The notes under the pieces: generated by a model
What the model saw: only the letters and a program-made list of their open reading frames with translations
Told to the model about the DNA's origin: nothing
Database searches by the model: none
Shown: one piece after another, positions 62,239-64,000 of the stretch
Layout: each line of letters starts with the position of its first letter
How positions within the stretch are numbered: position 1 is the stretch's first letter
Made by a program: the position numbers and the translations under genes
Source of the DNA: Serratia quinivorans
Lineage (GTDB): Bacteria; Pseudomonadota; Gammaproteobacteria; Enterobacterales; Enterobacteriaceae
Reading direction: 5' to 3'
Length of the DNA: 64,000 bases
Assembly: GCF_946227985.1 (NCBI RefSeq)
Contig: NZ_CAMKGL010000001.1
Span: forward strand, 1,240,001-1,304,000

Positions 62239-62738
62239 GCCTGCCTGAGCAGTAACACGCCGTAATAAAAATGTCTGGCGATCGTTAGGATCGCGGCGAA
62301 AGTATCGTCATAGTTGTGATTTTTCGGCAATAGCCTGCGTTAAGCTTTGTGATTAACATCACTAATTTTCGAAAATGCACTGCAATGTTGTCCGTCATGC
62401 CCCACTTTGGCGCATCGGTTAAATTAACCGATTAAAATAACACTGACAAAAAAACAGCCGCCTAAATAAATTAACTCTGTTTATTATTTATTGAACAAAA
62501 AACAGGGTTTAATTGATACCGGAGAATTATTATTTAAAAGTAAAAGAAATAATTACAGCCTCACTCAATTGGTAACACAAACAAATAAATTATTCGCGGT
62601 GAATGCAGCTTAACCCACTATGATTTAAACCGTCGCCGAGCATTTTCAATGCGGCAATAACACACCTGTAGCCAATAAAACCAACAGATAAATCCTGCCG
62701 ATCTTTCGGCAGGCATTCTATATATTGGAGAAAGTTAT
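62239..62738. promoter_or_regulatory. Divergent control region between bglF and the oxalate decarboxylase gene
   Basis: No gene was seen in these 500 bp, which are AT-rich toward the right. A CRP-like site TGTGATTAACATCACT (62348-62363) lies near the expected bgl promoter. A perfect inverted repeat ATCGGTTAA-A-TTAACCGAT (62414-62432) lies about 307 bp before the decarboxylase start. A ribosome site TTGGAGAAAG precedes that gene. Confidence 0.55.
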
Positions 62739-63908
62739 ATGTTATCGCGTCGTGATATATTAAAAGCCTCTGCGGTCAGCGCAGCAGCAGCCAGCGTAAT
62801 GGGCGGTATGATTAAATCCGCCAGCGCCGACGAACATCGCAATATTGTCCCGCCCAGTACTTTCCAACCCGCCGCCGATGCACAAAACCTTTATAAATAT
62901 GTCTTTGCCAACAGCAAAAAACGCAGTCTGCCCAGCGGCTGGGCCAGAGAGGCCACCGTCGAACAATTCCCGATTTCTGAAGGCGTTGCCGGGGTAGATA
63001 TGACGCTGGAGCCGGGCGGCGTACGCGAGCTGCACTGGCACGCCATTGCCGCCGAATGGGCATTTATGCTGGAAGGTCATGCCCGTATCACCATCATCGA
63101 CCCGGAGGGAAAGTGCGAAGTGGCGGACTTTGGCGCAGGGGATGTCTGGTATTTCCCCAAAGGCTATGGGCACTCGATCCAGGCGCTGGCGGACGGCGCA
63201 CACTTTGTATTGACCTTTGATAACGGCCATTTTTCCGAGTTTGGTACTTTCAGCATTACTGACTGGGTGGCGCACATGCCCAAAGAGGTGTTGGAAAAAA
63301 GCGTCAATATGCCGGCATCGGTATTTTCCAAAGCCAAACAGGGTGAAGCCTATATTGTCGCCGGTGCGGTGCCCCCGGCTCTGCCCCTGCCCAGCAGCGA
63401 CGGCGGTTTGAATAATGCCCCGCTGGCTCACCGTTATGAATTAATGAAGCAAAAACCTTTCTTTGAAAATGATGCAGGCAGCGTTCATTTGGTGTCTTCA
63501 AAAGAATTCCCCATATCAACCACCATGACCGGCATTATCGAGATCGTCAAACCCGGAGCCATACGTGAATTACATTGGCACCCCAACGCCAATGAGTGGC
63601 AATACTATATTTCCGGCAAGGGACGTATGACGGTATTTGGTTCACACGGCCATGCGCAGACATCAGAATATGCGCCGACAGACGTCGGTTATGTCCCGCA
63701 GGGGTTTGGCCATTACATTGAGAATATGGGCGATGAGGATCTCAAGGTGTTAATCGTACTGGATAACGGCATTTATCAGGATATTTCGCTATCGGACTGG
63801 CTGGCGAAAACCCCGGCCTATCTGCTGGCAGATAACTTCAATAATCAGATTGCCGACTGGCAAGATCGCCCCAGGGACAAACTGGTAATGTCCCGCCGTA
63901 AAAGCTGA
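62739..63908 (+). CDS. Tat-exported bicupin oxalate decarboxylase family protein
   Basis: A 389-residue bicupin. The N-terminus MLSRRDILKASAVSAAAA is a twin-arginine signal, so the folded metalloenzyme is likely exported to the periplasm. Cupin 1 has Mn ligands H99, H101, E106 and H145 (ELHWHAIAAEW, GYGHS); cupin 2 has H279, H281, E286 and H325 (ELHWHPNANEW, GFGHY). E328 corresponds to the C-domain acid of B. subtilis OxdC. The mobile lid, SENS in OxdC, is SEFG here (166-169), keeping the glutamate E167. The reaction is probably oxalate to formate and CO2, but the lid change leaves room for oxidase or other activity. Confidence 0.9.
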   Translation: MLSRRDILKASAVSAAAASVMGGMIKSASADEHRNIVPPSTFQPAADAQNLYKYVFANSKKRSLPSGWAREATVEQFPISEGVAGVDMTLEPGGVRELHWHAIAAEWAFMLEGHARITIIDPEGKCEVADFGAGDVWYFPKGYGHSIQALADGAHFVLTFDNGHFSEFGTFSITDWVAHMPKEVLEKSVNMPASVFSKAKQGEAYIVAGAVPPALPLPSSDGGLNNAPLAHRYELMKQKPFFENDAGSVHLVSSKEFPISTTMTGIIEIVKPGAIRELHWHPNANEWQYYISGKGRMTVFGSHGHAQTSEYAPTDVGYVPQGFGHYIENMGDEDLKVLIVLDNGIYQDISLSDWLAKTPAYLLADNFNNQIADWQDRPRDKLVMSRRKS

Positions 63909-63914
63909 TGGGTA

Positions 63915-63939
63915 GCGAGGGGGCGTTACCCCCCCTCGC
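63915..63939. terminator. Hairpin between the decarboxylase gene and a convergent gene
   Basis: GCGAGGGGG (63915-63923) and CCCCCTCGC (63931-63939) form a perfect 9-bp GC-rich stem with a seven-base loop. It sits 6 bp after one stop codon and 6 bp before the other. T-tracts are absent, so termination efficiency is uncertain. Confidence 0.55.
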
Positions 63940-63945
63940 CAAGGG

Positions 63946-64000
63946 TTACTGCTTACGCTGCTCCGCCACCTGTTTGGCGGTCACCTTGCCCTGTTTTTCA
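63946..64000 (-). CDS. C-terminal end of an unidentified protein (cut by window edge)
   Basis: The minus strand shows an open frame entering from the right edge and ending KQGKVTAKQVAEQRKQ before TAA. The charged, helical tail is too short to assign a family. It is convergent with the oxalate decarboxylase gene across a GC-rich hairpin. Confidence 0.5.
   Translation of the reverse strand, partial: EKQGKVTAKQVAEQRKQ

Overview
The window looks like a chromosomal segment of a Serratia-type enterobacterium, closest in feel to the S. liquefaciens/proteamaculans/plymuthica group. This rests on protein content: a serralysin metalloprotease with HEXXH and RTX repeats, its Inh-type periplasmic inhibitor, enterobacterial orthologues such as YqhA, OsmB, YjcB, AcrZ, MdtG and the ddp operon, and moderately GC-rich codon use. 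No rRNA, tRNA, CRISPR array, insertion sequence or prophage gene was seen. The species call is an inference.

Layout. 1-2.5 kb: a leftward sugar-acid/polyol type operon (Gfo/Idh oxidoreductase, TIM-barrel isomerase, ABC binding protein cut by the window edge). It has a textbook sigma-54 promoter and faces a divergent sigma-54 activator (2.7-4.65 kb). 4.7-7.6 kb: arsH divergent from arsRBC. 7.6-9.1 kb: serralysin. 9.4-11.7 kb: yqhA and an unusual FabZ-like / spermidine-synthase-like / CopG trio. 11.7-23.1 kb: a complete galactan-utilisation locus (LacI regulator, LamB-type porin, GH42 beta-galactosidase, secreted GH53 galactanase, MalEFGK-type transporter) with repeated operator-like sites. 23.1-27.5 kb: TetR regulator, SDR reductase, DHA2 drug exporter and an arylformamidase-like hydrolase.

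27.7-33.0 kb: an operon of MmgE/PrpD protein, flavin monooxygenase and a three-part amino-acid ABC transporter. It matches the Bacillus subtilis yxe genes for S-(2-succino)cysteine disposal but lacks the acetylase and deacetylase. It is followed by a 44-residue acrZ. 33.8-35.7 kb: osmB and an orphan beta-barrel protein. 35.7-39.4 kb: a tandem pair of extra penicillin-binding proteins, one PBP3-like and one PBP2-like. 39.7-47.0 kb: yjcB and a ddpXABCDF operon for D-Ala-D-Ala, headed by an RpiR-type regulator. This makes a 35.7-47 kb stretch rich in peptidoglycan functions.

47.2-58.0 kb: mixed accessory and housekeeping genes (GNAT enzymes, a Phd/RelE-type toxin-antitoxin pair, mdtG, AraC/VOC genes facing an EamA exporter, a broken Tlde1-like gene, a secreted hydrolase, a ComB-family phosphatase, the Inh inhibitor, a split chromate transporter and a LysR regulator). 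58.0-62.4 kb: a bgl operon (PTS transporter, 6-phospho-beta-glucosidase, BglG antiterminator) behind a leader terminator. 62.7-63.9 kb: a Tat-exported bicupin oxalate decarboxylase.

Much of the segment handles plant- and host-derived material (galactan, beta-glucosides, oxalate, protein). The sites and operon assignments come from reading the sequence and have not been tested by search or experiment.
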